From Zoogloea sp. (GTDB lineage: Bacteria; Pseudomonadota; Gammaproteobacteria; Burkholderiales; Rhodocyclaceae), in the NCBI RefSeq assembly GCF_017302315.1, contig NZ_JAFLDT010000039.1, forward strand, positions 1 through 38,062: 38,062 bases of DNA, read 5' to 3'. Positions within the stretch are counted from its first letter, which is position 1; every line of letters begins with the position of its first letter. Both the position numbers and the translations under genes were made by a program. The notes under the pieces are model-generated. The model was not told where the DNA came from, searched no databases, and saw only the letters and a list, made by a program, of their open reading frames with translations. Positions 1-9,731 of this stretch are shown piece by piece.

Positions 1-1
1 G

Positions 2-196
2 AAGCCTGCTGCGAAACCGGCTGCCAAGAAGGCCGCCCCGAAGAAGGCTGCTGCCAAGCCGGCCGCCAAGCCCGCAGCACCTGCTCCTGCTGCAGCCCCC
101 GCGCCGACTCCGTCGACCGCAGCCACTCCGGGTCTGAAGACTGCGCTCAATCCTACCGCAGCCTGGCCGTTCCCGACCGGTTCGCGTCCGAAGTAA
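2..196 (+). CDS. C-terminus of a Lys/Ala/Pro-rich histone H1-like protein (partial)
   Basis: Only the last 64 codons are in the window; the start lies upstream. The visible part is almost entirely Lys, Ala and Pro in AAKK/KPAA runs, then a Pro/Ala/Thr linker, then a less biased end containing AAWPFPTGSRPK before TAA at 194-196. Low-complexity tails like this are typical of bacterial histone H1-like or AlgP-like DNA-binding proteins, and I recall an AWPFPTG ending in betaproteobacterial members. The basic tail would contact DNA or RNA. A phasin-like or other nucleoid protein is possible because the N-terminal part is missing. A terminator-like hairpin follows within 20 bases. Confidence 0.6.
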   Translation, partial: KPAAKPAAKKAAPKKAAAKPAAKPAAPAPAAAPAPTPSTAATPGLKTALNPTAAWPFPTGSRPK

Positions 197-213
197 TCGG
201 CGGTAGATGTGGT

Positions 214-251
214 GCGGGGCGTAGCGTTTTCGCTTGCCCCGCCCGCTCTTT
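214..251 (+). terminator. Rho-independent terminator after the histone-like gene
   Basis: GCGGGGC (214-220) pairs with GCCCCGC (236-242); AGCG and CGCT pair further in and the loop is TTTT. A short T-rich stretch (CTCTTTT) follows. A second GC hairpin, GGCGCG/CGCGCC, lies at 257-276, just before the end of the convergent aminotransferase gene. Confidence 0.65.
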
Positions 252-300
252 TCAGTGGCGCGGCTTTTGTCGCGCCGCCTTCGTTTACAGCGCCGGTTTT

Positions 301-1461
301 CTATCGGCCTATGAATCGCCGGATGCGATCTGCCGCTTCCTGCAAACGTTCGATCCCCGTCGTGTAGGCAAATCGAAGGTGCCGTTCCGGCGTGTGGCTG
401 CCGAAGTCCAGTCCCGGCGTTATCGCTACACCGGCTGATTCGAGGAGTTCGCGCGCGAAACGGTCGCTGTCGTCGGTCAACGCACTGCAATCCGCATAGA
501 TGTAAAACGCTCCTTGCGGTACTGCGCTCAGCTTGAAGCCCAGCGTCGAGAGCGCTGGCGCCAGAAAATCCCGGCGCCGACGAAATTCGGTTCGCCGCTG
601 TTCGAGAATACCGATGGTTTCCGGTTTGAATGCCGCCAGCGCAGCGTACTGTGCCGGAGTCGATGGCGAGATGAACAGGTTCTGCGCGAGTTTCTCGATG
701 TCGCGCATGAAGCGTTCGGGAACGACCATCCAGCCGAGGCGCCAGCCAGTCATCTGGAAATACTTCGAAAAACTCTGGATGACGAAGATGTCATCGCCTG
801 CAGCCAACGCGGTCGGCGCCTCGCCTTCGTAGGTGAGGCCGTGGTAAATCTCGTCGAGGATGAGTTGGCCGTCGCGCCTGCGGATGGTTTTTGCCAGTGC
901 ATCGATCTCGGCCATCGACAGCATCGTGCCGGTCGGATTGGCCGGTGATGCGAACAGGGCCCCCCGGGTGTTGTTGCTCCAGTATCGGTCGACGTCTGCT
1001 GCCGTAGGCTGGAAGTTGCTGTCAGCGTCGACCGGAATCTCGATCGGGATGCCGCCAAAGGCGCGGATGAAGTGCCTGTTGCACGGGTAACCGGGGTCTG
1101 TCAGCAGCCACTCGCTGCCCGGCTCGACGAGGCACGCGAGCGCCAATGTCAGTGCGCCGGAAGCCCCTGCCGTTATTGCGATGCGCGATGCCGGTACGTC
1201 GGTGCCATAACGACTGGCATAGAACTGCGAGATCGCTTCACGCAGTTCGGGCAGGCCGAGTGCCGGCGTGTAGAACATGCGCCCGCCCGCGATCGCGCGC
1301 TGTGCGGCTTCGACAATGGGGTCCGGCGTCGGGAAATCGGGCTCGCCGACTTCCATATGGATGATGTCGCGCCCCTCCGCTTCGAGCTGCTTTGCCCGGG
1401 TGAGCAATTCCATGACATGGAAGGGTTCTATGTCGGCAAGACGCGAGGCGGACTGGATCAT
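301..1461 (-). CDS. PLP-dependent class I/II aminotransferase
   Basis: A 386-residue fold-type I aminotransferase, cytosolic, transferring an amino group between an amino acid and a 2-oxo acid. Visible marks are the N-terminal substrate-arm region with EVGEPDFPTP (about 37-46), SPANPTGT (172-179), LDEIY with the PLP-ring Asp (about 202-206) and the Schiff-base lysine in SFSKYFQMTGWRLGW (Lys233). Length is normal for the aspartate/alanine/aromatic aminotransferase group. Substrate cannot be read from sequence. The ATG at 1461 has GGAG just upstream. It lies downstream of pckG on the same strand but is separated by 121 bases with two hairpins, so co-transcription is uncertain. Confidence 0.88.
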   Translation of the reverse strand: MIQSASRLADIEPFHVMELLTRAKQLEAEGRDIIHMEVGEPDFPTPDPIVEAAQRAIAGGRMFYTPALGLPELREAISQFYASRYGTDVPASRIAITAGASGALTLALACLVEPGSEWLLTDPGYPCNRHFIRAFGGIPIEIPVDADSNFQPTAADVDRYWSNNTRGALFASPANPTGTMLSMAEIDALAKTIRRRDGQLILDEIYHGLTYEGEAPTALAAGDDIFVIQSFSKYFQMTGWRLGWMVVPERFMRDIEKLAQNLFISPSTPAQYAALAAFKPETIGILEQRRTEFRRRRDFLAPALSTLGFKLSAVPQGAFYIYADCSALTDDSDRFARELLESAGVAITPGLDFGSHTPERHLRFAYTTGIERLQEAADRIRRFIGR

Positions 1462-1479
1462 GCGGGCACTCCGGAAATG

Positions 1480-1507
1480 ACAAGGGCCGCCCGAAGGCAG
1501 CCCTTGT
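1480..1507 (-). terminator. Stem-loop with TTCG tetraloop between pckG and the aminotransferase
   Basis: On the minus strand ACAAGGGC pairs with GCCCTTGT, a further GCC/GGC pair lies inside after one mismatch, and the loop is TTCG. No T-tract follows. It ends about 18 bases before the aminotransferase ATG, so it could be a weak terminator, an mRNA stabiliser or a translation-control hairpin. Confidence 0.45.
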
Positions 1508-1543
1508 AGTTTACTGCGTCGCTTGCGAGGCCGTGAATCAGTC

Positions 1544-1558
1544 GCCCCCCAAGGGGGC
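1544..1558 (-). terminator. GC hairpin 3' of pckG
   Basis: GCCCCC (1544-1549) and GGGGGC (1553-1558) form a six-pair stem with a three-base loop, 25 bases beyond the pckG stop. There is no T-run, so a terminator or 3'-end stabiliser role is tentative. Confidence 0.35.
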
Positions 1559-1582
1559 TTCCTCGCGAAGCTGTCGCTTCTC

Positions 1583-3448
<1,866 letters not shown>

Positions 3449-3678
3449 CTGACGATTCTCCAGGACGTTACGGATGCGTTGTTTCGTGTTGCCGGCTTGG
3501 GAGTCCTGCCGGCTGGGCAATCGCGTCTTTGGGCCCCCAGGGCGCGGCGCGTATTATTGGAGTCAATCGGGACAAACCCGAAAGAGCTAGCCTGTAATTA
3601 TGCCACGCATCAGGGCTGAGAGTCACCCGGCCGTCAAGCCCGGATGATGTGGATGTCACGAATTGTCGTAAATGTGCT

Positions 3679-3695
3679 TTGGCACGATCATGGCA
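3679..3695 (+). promoter_or_regulatory. Candidate sigma-54 (-24/-12) promoter of maeB
   Basis: TTGGCACGATCATGGCA fits the sigma-54 pattern YTGGCACGNNNNTTGCW with one change (TGGC for TTGC). The invariant GG and GC are separated by the required ten bases. Predicted start is near 3706, leaving a leader of about 27 bases to the maeB ATG, which includes the GGAG ribosome site. No activator site was identified. Confidence 0.5.
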
Positions 3696-3732
3696 GGACA
3701 CGTACGTACACCTAACGGAGAGGGACAACACG

Positions 3733-6000
3733 ATGGATGAGCAGATTCGCCAGGCCGCACTCGAGTATCACCGCCTGCCCAAGCCCGGAAAGATCTCGAT
3801 TGCCCCGACAAAGGCCTTGACCAACCAGCAGGATCTGTCGCTGGCCTATTCGCCCGGTGTCGCAGCCGCGTGCGATGCCATCGTCGAGGATCCGGGCGAG
3901 GCGGCGAGCCTCACCTCGCGCAGCAACCTGATCGGCGTGGTCACCAACGGCACGGCAGTGCTCGGGCTTGGCAACATTGGCCCCCTGGCCGCCAAGCCGG
4001 TGATGGAAGGCAAGGCGGTGCTCTTCAAGAAATTCGCGGGCATCGACGTGTTCGACCTGGAGATTGACGAGCCGAACGCCGACAAGCTCATCGACATGAT
4101 CGCTGCGCTGGAGCCGACCTTCGGTGGCATCAACCTGGAGGACATCAAGGCGCCGGAGTGCTTCTACATCGAGAGCAAGCTGCGCGAGCGGATGAAGATC
4201 CCGGTCTTCCATGACGATCAGCACGGTACGGCCATCGTCGTCGGTGCGGCGATCCTCAATGGCCTCCACCTCCTTGGCAAGGATCTGAACAAGGTCAAGC
4301 TGGTGACCTCCGGCGCCGGGGCGGCCGCCCTGGCTTGTCTCGATCTGCTGGTGATGCTCGGGGTGCCGGTCGAGAACATCTGGGTCACCGACATCGAGGG
4401 CGTGGTCTTCGAAGGTCGTACTGCCTTGATGGATCCGATCAAGGCCCGCTATGCCAAAGTGACCGACGCACGGAAGCTTGGCGAGGTGATCGAAGGGGCT
4501 GACGTGTTCTTGGGCCTGTCGGCCGGCGGAGTGATGAAGCCCGAGATGGTGGCCCGGATGGCCCCGCGGCCGCTCATTATGGCCCTGGCCAATCCGACCC
4601 CTGAAATTCTGCCGGAGGAGGTCAAGCGGGTGCGGGACGATGCGCTGATGGCCACGGGGCGCTCGGACTATCCGAACCAGGTGAACAACGTGTTGTGTTT
4701 CCCCTTCATCTTCCGCGGCGCGCTGGATGTGGGGGCCACGACCATTACCGATCAGATGAAGCTCGCGGCGGTGAAGGCCATCGCCGAGCTGGCCCGTGCC
4801 GAGGCTTCGGACATTGTCGCGGCAGCCTACGGCGAGAAGGTTTCGGGCTTTGGTCCCGAGTACATCATTCCCAAGCCCTTCGACCCCCGCCTGATCGTCA
4901 AGATTGCCCCCGAAGTGGCCCGGGCTGCCATGGAGTCCGGTGTGGCAACGCGGCCGATTTTGGATTTCGAGGCTTATCGCCAGCAGCTCAACAACTTCGT
5001 GTGGCAGTCCGGTCTGGTCATGAAGCCGGTCTTCCAGGCCGCCAAGCGCGCGCCCAAGCGCATCATCTTCTCCGAGGGTGAGGCGGAGCGGGTGCTGCGT
5101 GCGGTGCAGACGGTGGTGGATGAAGGCTTGTGCCGTCCCATCCTGATCGGACGTCCCGAGGTGGTTACCGCCAATATCGAGCGCTTCGGCCTGCGGCTGC
5201 GCCCGGAGCTGGACTATGAGATGGTCAATCCGGATTCGGACCCTCGCTATGACCAGCTTGCCAACCATTACCACAGCCTGATGGAGCGCAAGGGCGTATC
5301 GTCCGACTATGCGCGCCGCGAGGTGCGTCGTCGCCCGACGCTGCTGGGGGCGCTGCTCCTGAAGTTCGGTTACGGTGACGGCATGATCTGCGGTACCTAC
5401 GGCATGCACGGCCTGCACCTCAAGTTCATCGAGACCGTACTGGGCAGGCAGAAAGGGGTGCGCAACTTCTACACCATGAACGTCCTTTCCCTGCCGGGCC
5501 GCACCGTGTTCCTGTGCGACACCTATGTAAATTACGACCCCACCCCCGAGCAGGTTGTGGAGATGACCCGTCTGGCTGCGGATGAGGTTCGCCGCTTTGG
5601 CATCCAGCCGCGCATTGCATTGCTGTCCCACTCCAGCTTCGGTACCGATAACTCGCCCACCGCCGAAAAGATGCGCAAGGCCTTGGTGATGCTCCATTCG
5701 GAGCACCAGGATCTGGATGTGGAAGGCGAGATGCACGGCGACGCGGCCCTTGATGCGGACATCCGGAAGCAGATCTTCCCCAACGCCAAGATGAAGGACG
5801 ATGCCAACCTGCTGATCTTCCCGACCCTGGATGCAGCCAACATTGCCTTCAACCTGCTCAAGACGGCTGCTGGTGAAGGCATGACCATCGGCCCCATTCT
5901 TCTCGGTTCGGCCAAGCCGGTGCATATCCTGACGGCGACGGCTACCGTGCGCCGGATCATCAACATGACCGCACTGACAGTGGTCGAAGCCGGGCGCTGA
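3733..6000 (+). CDS. maeB: NADP-dependent malic enzyme with C-terminal phosphotransacetylase-like domain
   Basis: Oxidative decarboxylation of malate to pyruvate with NADPH formation. The 755 residues have the usual MaeB build: N-terminal malic domain (YSPGVAAAC about 39-47, FHDDQHGTA about 159-167), NAD(P)-binding fold (TSGAGAAA about 192-199), then from about residue 442 a phosphate acetyl/butyryltransferase-like domain ([15 protein letters not shown]). In the family that domain is generally regulatory (acetyl-CoA sensing) rather than catalytic. The ATG at 3733 has an AACGGAGAGGG ribosome site; an upstream in-frame extension to 3649 is less likely. With pckG it sets flux from C4 acids to C3 compounds. 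A sigma-54-like promoter lies upstream and a structured element follows the stop. Confidence 0.95.
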   Translation: MDEQIRQAALEYHRLPKPGKISIAPTKALTNQQDLSLAYSPGVAAACDAIVEDPGEAASLTSRSNLIGVVTNGTAVLGLGNIGPLAAKPVMEGKAVLFKKFAGIDVFDLEIDEPNADKLIDMIAALEPTFGGINLEDIKAPECFYIESKLRERMKIPVFHDDQHGTAIVVGAAILNGLHLLGKDLNKVKLVTSGAGAAALACLDLLVMLGVPVENIWVTDIEGVVFEGRTALMDPIKARYAKVTDARKLGEVIEGADVFLGLSAGGVMKPEMVARMAPRPLIMALANPTPEILPEEVKRVRDDALMATGRSDYPNQVNNVLCFPFIFRGALDVGATTITDQMKLAAVKAIAELARAEASDIVAAAYGEKVSGFGPEYIIPKPFDPRLIVKIAPEVARAAMESGVATRPILDFEAYRQQLNNFVWQSGLVMKPVFQAAKRAPKRIIFSEGEAERVLRAVQTVVDEGLCRPILIGRPEVVTANIERFGLRLRPELDYEMVNPDSDPRYDQLANHYHSLMERKGVSSDYARREVRRRPTLLGALLLKFGYGDGMICGTYGMHGLHLKFIETVLGRQKGVRNFYTMNVLSLPGRTVFLCDTYVNYDPTPEQVVEMTRLAADEVRRFGIQPRIALLSHSSFGTDNSPTAEKMRKALVMLHSEHQDLDVEGEMHGDAALDADIRKQIFPNAKMKDDANLLIFPTLDAANIAFNLLKTAAGEGMTIGPILLGSAKPVHILTATATVRRIINMTALTVVEAGR

Positions 6001-6014
6001 TTGCCGGGAATCCC

Positions 6015-6136
6015 GGCGCTTGTGAAGAAGTCGTGGCAAACGGTTCGAGTTTGCGCCGGGACGCACCGTCGTAAAGGAGTACGGTGCGCATCCCGGGGCG
6101 AAATCGGGGCGTGCGCTGGATTTATTCACAAGCGCT
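6015..6136 (+). repeat. Hairpin-rich intergenic element, copy 1 (possible structured RNA)
   Basis: An 11-bp outer helix, GCGCTTGTGAA (6016-6026) with TTCACAAGCGC (6125-6135), encloses two hairpins. The first is GCAAAC/GTTTGC around loop GGTTCGA (6036-6054). The second is CCGGGA plus CGCACCGT (6056-6069) with ACGGTGCG plus TCCCGG (6081-6096), with a two-base bulge. A further palindrome, GCCGGGA/TCCCGGC, sits at 6003-6017, immediately after maeB. The first hairpin and its flanks recur near 9664-9701. It lies between maeB and the patatin gene on the same strand, so it could be a 3' structure, a small RNA or a REP-like repeat. Confidence 0.55.
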
Positions 6137-6192
6137 CAGTCCTTGTGCCCTGCTGCCGCTAAACTCCGTGAGATTCATCACGGAGGAAGGGC

Positions 6193-7332
6193 ATGGATGA
6201 GGGGCGGGCGGCACTGGTTCTGACGGGTGGAGGGGCGCGGGCGGCTTATCAGGTAGGGGTTCTGCTTGCCATCCGCGATGTCTGGGGCAAACGCCCGGGC
6301 AATCCCTTCCCCATTCTGTGCGGCACCTCCGCGGGCGCCGTCAACGCGGTTGCGCTGGCGGTGTTTTCGGCGAATTTTGACGAGGCCGTCCGGAAGCTGG
6401 CCTATATCTGGCGGAATTTCCGCGTCGATCATGTCTATCGTGCCGATACCCTCGCCATCGCCGAGTCGGTGATGCGCTGGGGTTCGGCCGTCTTTCTCGG
6501 GTGGCTGATCCATCAGTCCCCCCGTTCCCTGCTCGACAACTCGCCCTTGGGCGCCCTGCTGGAGAGCCAGCTGGATTTCGGTGCGATCGATCGGTCCATC
6601 GCGGCAGGCCATCTCCGGGCCATTTCGGTAACGGCCTCGGGTTACACCTCGGGTGAGAGTCTGGCCTTCTTTCAGGGCCACGAGGCGCTGCAGCCGTGGC
6701 GGCGTGCCCAGCGTGTCGGAGTGCGTACCCAGCTGAAGGTCGAGCATCTGCTGGCGTCCAGCGCCATACCCTTCGTGTTTCCGGCGGTGCGTATCAATCG
6801 CGAGTATTTTGGTGACGGTTCCATGCGCCAGCTCGCCCCGATCAGCCCGGCCATTCATCTGGGGGCCGACCGCATTCTGGTCATCGCCGGGGGTCGCAGG
6901 TCGGAAGAGGCGCGTCAGCGCACCGATGCCTACCCCTCACCGGCCCAGGTGGCGGGCCACGCCTTGTCCAGCATTTTCCTTGACGGGCTGGCCATGGATC
7001 TGGAGAGGCTTGAACGGATCAATGCCACGGTGGGGGTGCTCACGGCCGAGCAGCGCCTTGCCAGCGGCATTGCTCTCAAACCGATCGAGACGCTGGTGAT
7101 TGCACCATCCCAGAGACTCGATTATCTTGCAACGCGCCATCGCGCCGCGTTGCCGCGGGCCCTGCGACTCGCCTTGCGGGGGGTTGGTGCAACGCGCAAG
7201 AACGGATCCGTGCTGCTGTCCTACCTTCTCTTTGAAAAGGCCTACACCCGTTCGCTGATGGCACTGGGCTACGAGGATGCCATGTGCCGCCGGGCAGATG
7301 TGGCGCGCTTTCTCCGGGTAGACGAGGCGTGA
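6193..7332 (+). CDS. Patatin-like phospholipase
   Basis: A 379-residue patatin-family lipid acyl hydrolase using a Ser-Asp dyad. Seen: the oxyanion-hole loop GGGARAAY (12-19), nucleophile elbow GTSAG with Ser46, and the dyad Asp in FGDGSMR (Asp208). It resembles RssA/YlbK-type bacterial patatins but is longer, with a C-terminal extension of unknown role. There is no signal peptide, so the cytosol or inner face of the membrane is likely. The ATG at 6193 follows CGGAGGAAGGG, an excellent ribosome site. The substrate is unknown. Confidence 0.88.
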   Translation: MDEGRAALVLTGGGARAAYQVGVLLAIRDVWGKRPGNPFPILCGTSAGAVNAVALAVFSANFDEAVRKLAYIWRNFRVDHVYRADTLAIAESVMRWGSAVFLGWLIHQSPRSLLDNSPLGALLESQLDFGAIDRSIAAGHLRAISVTASGYTSGESLAFFQGHEALQPWRRAQRVGVRTQLKVEHLLASSAIPFVFPAVRINREYFGDGSMRQLAPISPAIHLGADRILVIAGGRRSEEARQRTDAYPSPAQVAGHALSSIFLDGLAMDLERLERINATVGVLTAEQRLASGIALKPIETLVIAPSQRLDYLATRHRAALPRALRLALRGVGATRKNGSVLLSYLLFEKAYTRSLMALGYEDAMCRRADVARFLRVDEA

Positions 7333-7401
7333 GCCGTCTGTGGGCCCGGGTAGGTCGGCGTCACAGATGCAAGGATCGCAAAAAAATCATTCACAAAAAA
7401 C

Positions 7402-7474
7402 TTCAAATATTTAAAATAACCCATTATTTTGAATAGAAGTCTGCCGTTAAAGATACACAGGCGTTGGATACAAT
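7402..7474 (+). promoter_or_regulatory. AT-rich palindrome and -10-like site upstream of the PBP7-type gene
   Basis: A markedly AT-rich patch contains the perfect dyad AAAATAA-CCCA-TTATTTT (7413-7430). About 40 bases on, TACAAT (7469-7474) could be a -10 box, with only a poor -35 (TTAAAG) 16 bases earlier. The palindrome could be an operator or UP-like element; it lacks the GC stem of a terminator for the preceding gene. Confidence 0.35.
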
Positions 7475-7593
7475 CGGGGATGTCTGGTTTCCGTTCGATC
7501 CTGAATCGAGACGATGCAGCCGGTGCAGTTCCGCTTTCCACTCAGATTTGCAATTTCGGGAGCCCCCTGGCTTCCGGCTCACGATCCAGTTTG

Positions 7594-8697
7594 ATGACCA
7601 TGAAAATCCGTAATACCGTATTGGCCGTACTGAGCATTTTCGCCCTGAACTCCATGGCCGCCGGTGGTGCTCATGCTGCGACGCAGCGTGGTTCGGTGAA
7701 GAAGGCCCCCGTCGCCAAGCTTGCCAGCAGCAAGGCTGTCGCGGTCAAGGCCGGAAAATCGACCCGGGTGGCCAAGGCCGTTCCGGCAACAGCCGGCAAG
7801 CCTGCCCAGATCCGGGGCGGAGCCCGGCTGGCGGCCGTGAGGACGCGCCCGCATGCGGCAGCCGCCGTGGTGTCGCGGGCCATGCCGGCCATGACCGCTG
7901 AGGTGGATCACGACGGCAATCCGCTGCTTCACTCGGCAGCCTTCATGATTGCCGATCAGGCCACGGGCAACGTGATCCTCGAGAAAAACTCCGACGCGGT
8001 GCTGCCGATCGCATCCATCACCAAGCTGATGACGGCGATGGTGGTGCTGGATGCCCGTCTCGGCCTCAATGATCTCCTCACCATCGCCCAGGATGACGTG
8101 GATACCCTGCGCGGCAGCAGCTCTCACGTTCCTGTGGGCACCGAGCTGTCCCGGGAGGACATGCTGCGTCTGGCCCTGATGTCGTCCGAGAACCGTGCTT
8201 CCGCTGCCCTGGCGCGCAATTTTCCTGGGGGTGTGCCGGCCTTCGTTGCGGCCATGAACCGCAAGGCTGTGTCCCTCGGGCTTCGTGACACGCGGTTCTC
8301 CGACAGTACCGGTCTCAACTCTGCCAATGTGTCGAGTGCCCGCGACCTTGTGAAGATGGTTTCCGCCGCTTCCCGTTATCCGCTGATTCGCGAGTTCTCC
8401 ACCACCGCCAATTACGTGGTGTACCTCAATGGCCGTCCCCGTCAGTTCAACAACACCAACGCGCTGGTCAGTAGCCCGGACTGGCAGATCGGTGTGTCCA
8501 AGACCGGCTTCATCAACGAGTCTGGCAAGTGTCTTGTCATGCAGGCCTGGCTGCTCAACAAGCCGATGATCATCGTGTTGCTTGATTCCTTCGGGCGCTT
8601 CACCCGGGTGGCCGATGCCCAGCGGGTCAAGCGCTGGCTGGAGAGCGCTGCCGCCCAGCAGAAGCTGGCTTCCCAGGGGCGTGGTCCGGCCACCTGA
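7594..8697 (+). CDS. pbpG: D-alanyl-D-alanine endopeptidase (PBP7 type, S11 family)
   Basis: Periplasmic serine peptidase acting on peptidoglycan peptides. The 367 residues start with a signal peptide (hydrophobic to about residue 27, AHAA), then a basic Ala/Lys linker to about residue 95, then the S11 domain. All three penicillin-binding motifs are visible: SITK (141-144, nucleophile Ser141), SEN (198-200) and KTG (303-305). ATG at 7594 or 7600 puts the signal peptide at the N-terminus; no clear Shine-Dalgarno is seen for either, so the exact start is uncertain. A DacA/DacC-type carboxypeptidase is less likely because the C-terminal beta domain and amphipathic anchor are not apparent. A strong terminator follows. 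Confidence 0.88.
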   Translation: MTMKIRNTVLAVLSIFALNSMAAGGAHAATQRGSVKKAPVAKLASSKAVAVKAGKSTRVAKAVPATAGKPAQIRGGARLAAVRTRPHAAAAVVSRAMPAMTAEVDHDGNPLLHSAAFMIADQATGNVILEKNSDAVLPIASITKLMTAMVVLDARLGLNDLLTIAQDDVDTLRGSSSHVPVGTELSREDMLRLALMSSENRASAALARNFPGGVPAFVAAMNRKAVSLGLRDTRFSDSTGLNSANVSSARDLVKMVSAASRYPLIREFSTTANYVVYLNGRPRQFNNTNALVSSPDWQIGVSKTGFINESGKCLVMQAWLLNKPMIIVLLDSFGRFTRVADAQRVKRWLESAAAQQKLASQGRGPAT

Positions 8698-8715
8698 GCG
8701 TTCGCGGGTTAGTCC

Positions 8716-8753
8716 AACGTAAAACGGGCGCCTTGGGGCGCCCGTTTTACGTT
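8716..8753. terminator. Bidirectional terminator between pbpG and the iclR-type gene
   Basis: AACGTAAAACGGGCGCC (8716-8732) and GGCGCCCGTTTTACGTT (8737-8753) form a perfect 17-bp stem with loop TTGG. The A-rich and T-rich arms mean it can serve both convergent genes. Confidence 0.92.
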
Positions 8754-8767
8754 CCGGATGGGTGTTC

Positions 8768-9562
8768 CTAGCGACTGCCCGGGGGCAGATAACCCAGGGC
8801 GCTGGAGATCTCGTCGGCGGTCTGGCGGATCAGCGGGGCCCAGTCGGGATTGAACCGCTCCGATGGCGTGGACAGGGACAAACCCGCCACGAGTTCACCG
8901 CTATCGTCGCGGATGCCGGCAGCGATGCAGCGCACGCCGTTCTCCACTTCATCCATGTCGTAGGCGACCCCGTGGCGTCTGACCTTGTCCAGGTCCTTCT
9001 CGAGGGCAGACAGGGTGGTGATGGAGGTGGGCGTGGTGCCGGGCAGGCTGGTGCGACGAGCGTACTCCTTGACCTTCTGGGGGCCGTCTTCGACCAGGAA
9101 TAGTTTGCCGGTGGCCGTGGTGTGCAATGGGGCCCGGGCGCCCACGATATGAACCACGCGCACCGAGGAGCGGCCGCTGGAGGTTCGCTCCACATAGACG
9201 ATTTCATCGCCGGCACGGATACCCAGATTCACGCTTTCACCGGTGGTGGCATGAAGTCGGAGCATGGCAGCCATGGCCGTTTCGCGCAGGGATATGCGCG
9301 ACTTGACGAGGCTGCCGAGTTCCAGCAGACGGATGCCGAGACGGTAGGCCCCCGCATCGCTGCGTTCAACAAAGCCGCTGCCCGTCATGGCGCCGAGGAT
9401 GCGATGCGCCGTCGAGGGGTGCAGTCCGGTTTCGGCCGCCAGCTGCTTGAGTGGCACCGGATCGGGGTGCAGGGCAAGGACGTCAAGCAGCTTCATCATG
9501 CGCTCGATGACCTGGATCGGGTTTTTTGCGGGCTCTTGCGTTGACAACGGATCTTCCGCCAA
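8768..9562 (-). CDS. IclR-family transcriptional regulator
   Basis: A 264-residue cytosolic DNA-binding protein with an N-terminal winged helix-turn-helix (about 15-75; LKQLAAETGLHPSTAHRIL is the recognition region) and the C-terminal IclR effector domain (about 90-255; GVRCIAAGIRDDSGELVAGLS is typical). The start appears to be TTG at 9562 with no obvious ribosome site. The next ATGs, at residues 22-23, would cut into the first helix, so TTG is preferred. A dyad upstream (9599-9619) could be its own operator. It heads a minus-strand group with a GATE membrane protein, lrgAB and TRAP binding proteins, but the ligand cannot be read. Confidence 0.88.
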   Translation of the reverse strand: MAEDPLSTQEPAKNPIQVIERMMKLLDVLALHPDPVPLKQLAAETGLHPSTAHRILGAMTGSGFVERSDAGAYRLGIRLLELGSLVKSRISLRETAMAAMLRLHATTGESVNLGIRAGDEIVYVERTSSGRSSVRVVHIVGARAPLHTTATGKLFLVEDGPQKVKEYARRTSLPGTTPTSITTLSALEKDLDKVRRHGVAYDMDEVENGVRCIAAGIRDDSGELVAGLSLSTPSERFNPDWAPLIRQTADEISSALGYLPPGSR

Positions 9563-9598
9563 TGAATCAAGGATGCGCGGATGTTAGCGCAGGCAGGC

Positions 9599-9619
9599 GC
9601 ATTTCGCCTAGTGAAATGC
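9599..9619 (-). promoter_or_regulatory. Candidate IclR-type operator
   Basis: The inverted repeat GCATTTC (9599-9605) / GAAATGC (9613-9619), core ATTTCGCCTAGTGAAAT, lies 36 bases upstream of the regulator's TTG. Imperfect palindromes of this kind (TTTCGC...GTGAAA) are plausible IclR-family targets, suggesting autoregulation. Position and symmetry are seen; binding is inferred. Confidence 0.4.
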
Positions 9620-9650
9620 CGCGCTGCGGAAAAGGTCGTCGGCTGCCGCT

Positions 9651-9731
9651 CCGGCTGTACGGGTGAAGAAACTGTTGCAAGCGGCTCGAGTTTGCGCCGG
9701 GTAGCGGTCTCACTCACCGCCCCTCAGCCGG
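9651..9731 (+). repeat. Hairpin-rich intergenic element, copy 2
   Basis: Bases 9664-9701 match 6023-6060 at 32 of 38 positions. The shared hairpin is GCAAGC/GTTTGC around GGCTCGA; the change from GCAAAC keeps pairing through a G-U wobble. GCGGT/ACCGC follows as a second hairpin. An outer helix CCGGCTG (9651-9657) / CAGCCGG (9725-9731) encloses both, repeating the layout of copy 1. The 3' arm overlaps the stop codon of the minus-strand GATE gene. Genes on both sides are on the minus strand, so the functional strand is unclear. Confidence 0.5.

Noticed and set aside
6034-6056. tRNA T-arm-like GGTTCGA within the hairpin element
   Set aside because: Stem and loop sizes do not match a T-arm (the seven-base loop is GGTTCGA, not TTCGANN) and no acceptor or anticodon arm can be built around it.
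3712-6129. Long minus-strand open frame (about 805 codons) opposite maeB
   Set aside because: Antisense shadow of maeB: His/Arg/Gly-rich, no recognisable fold, no ribosome site.
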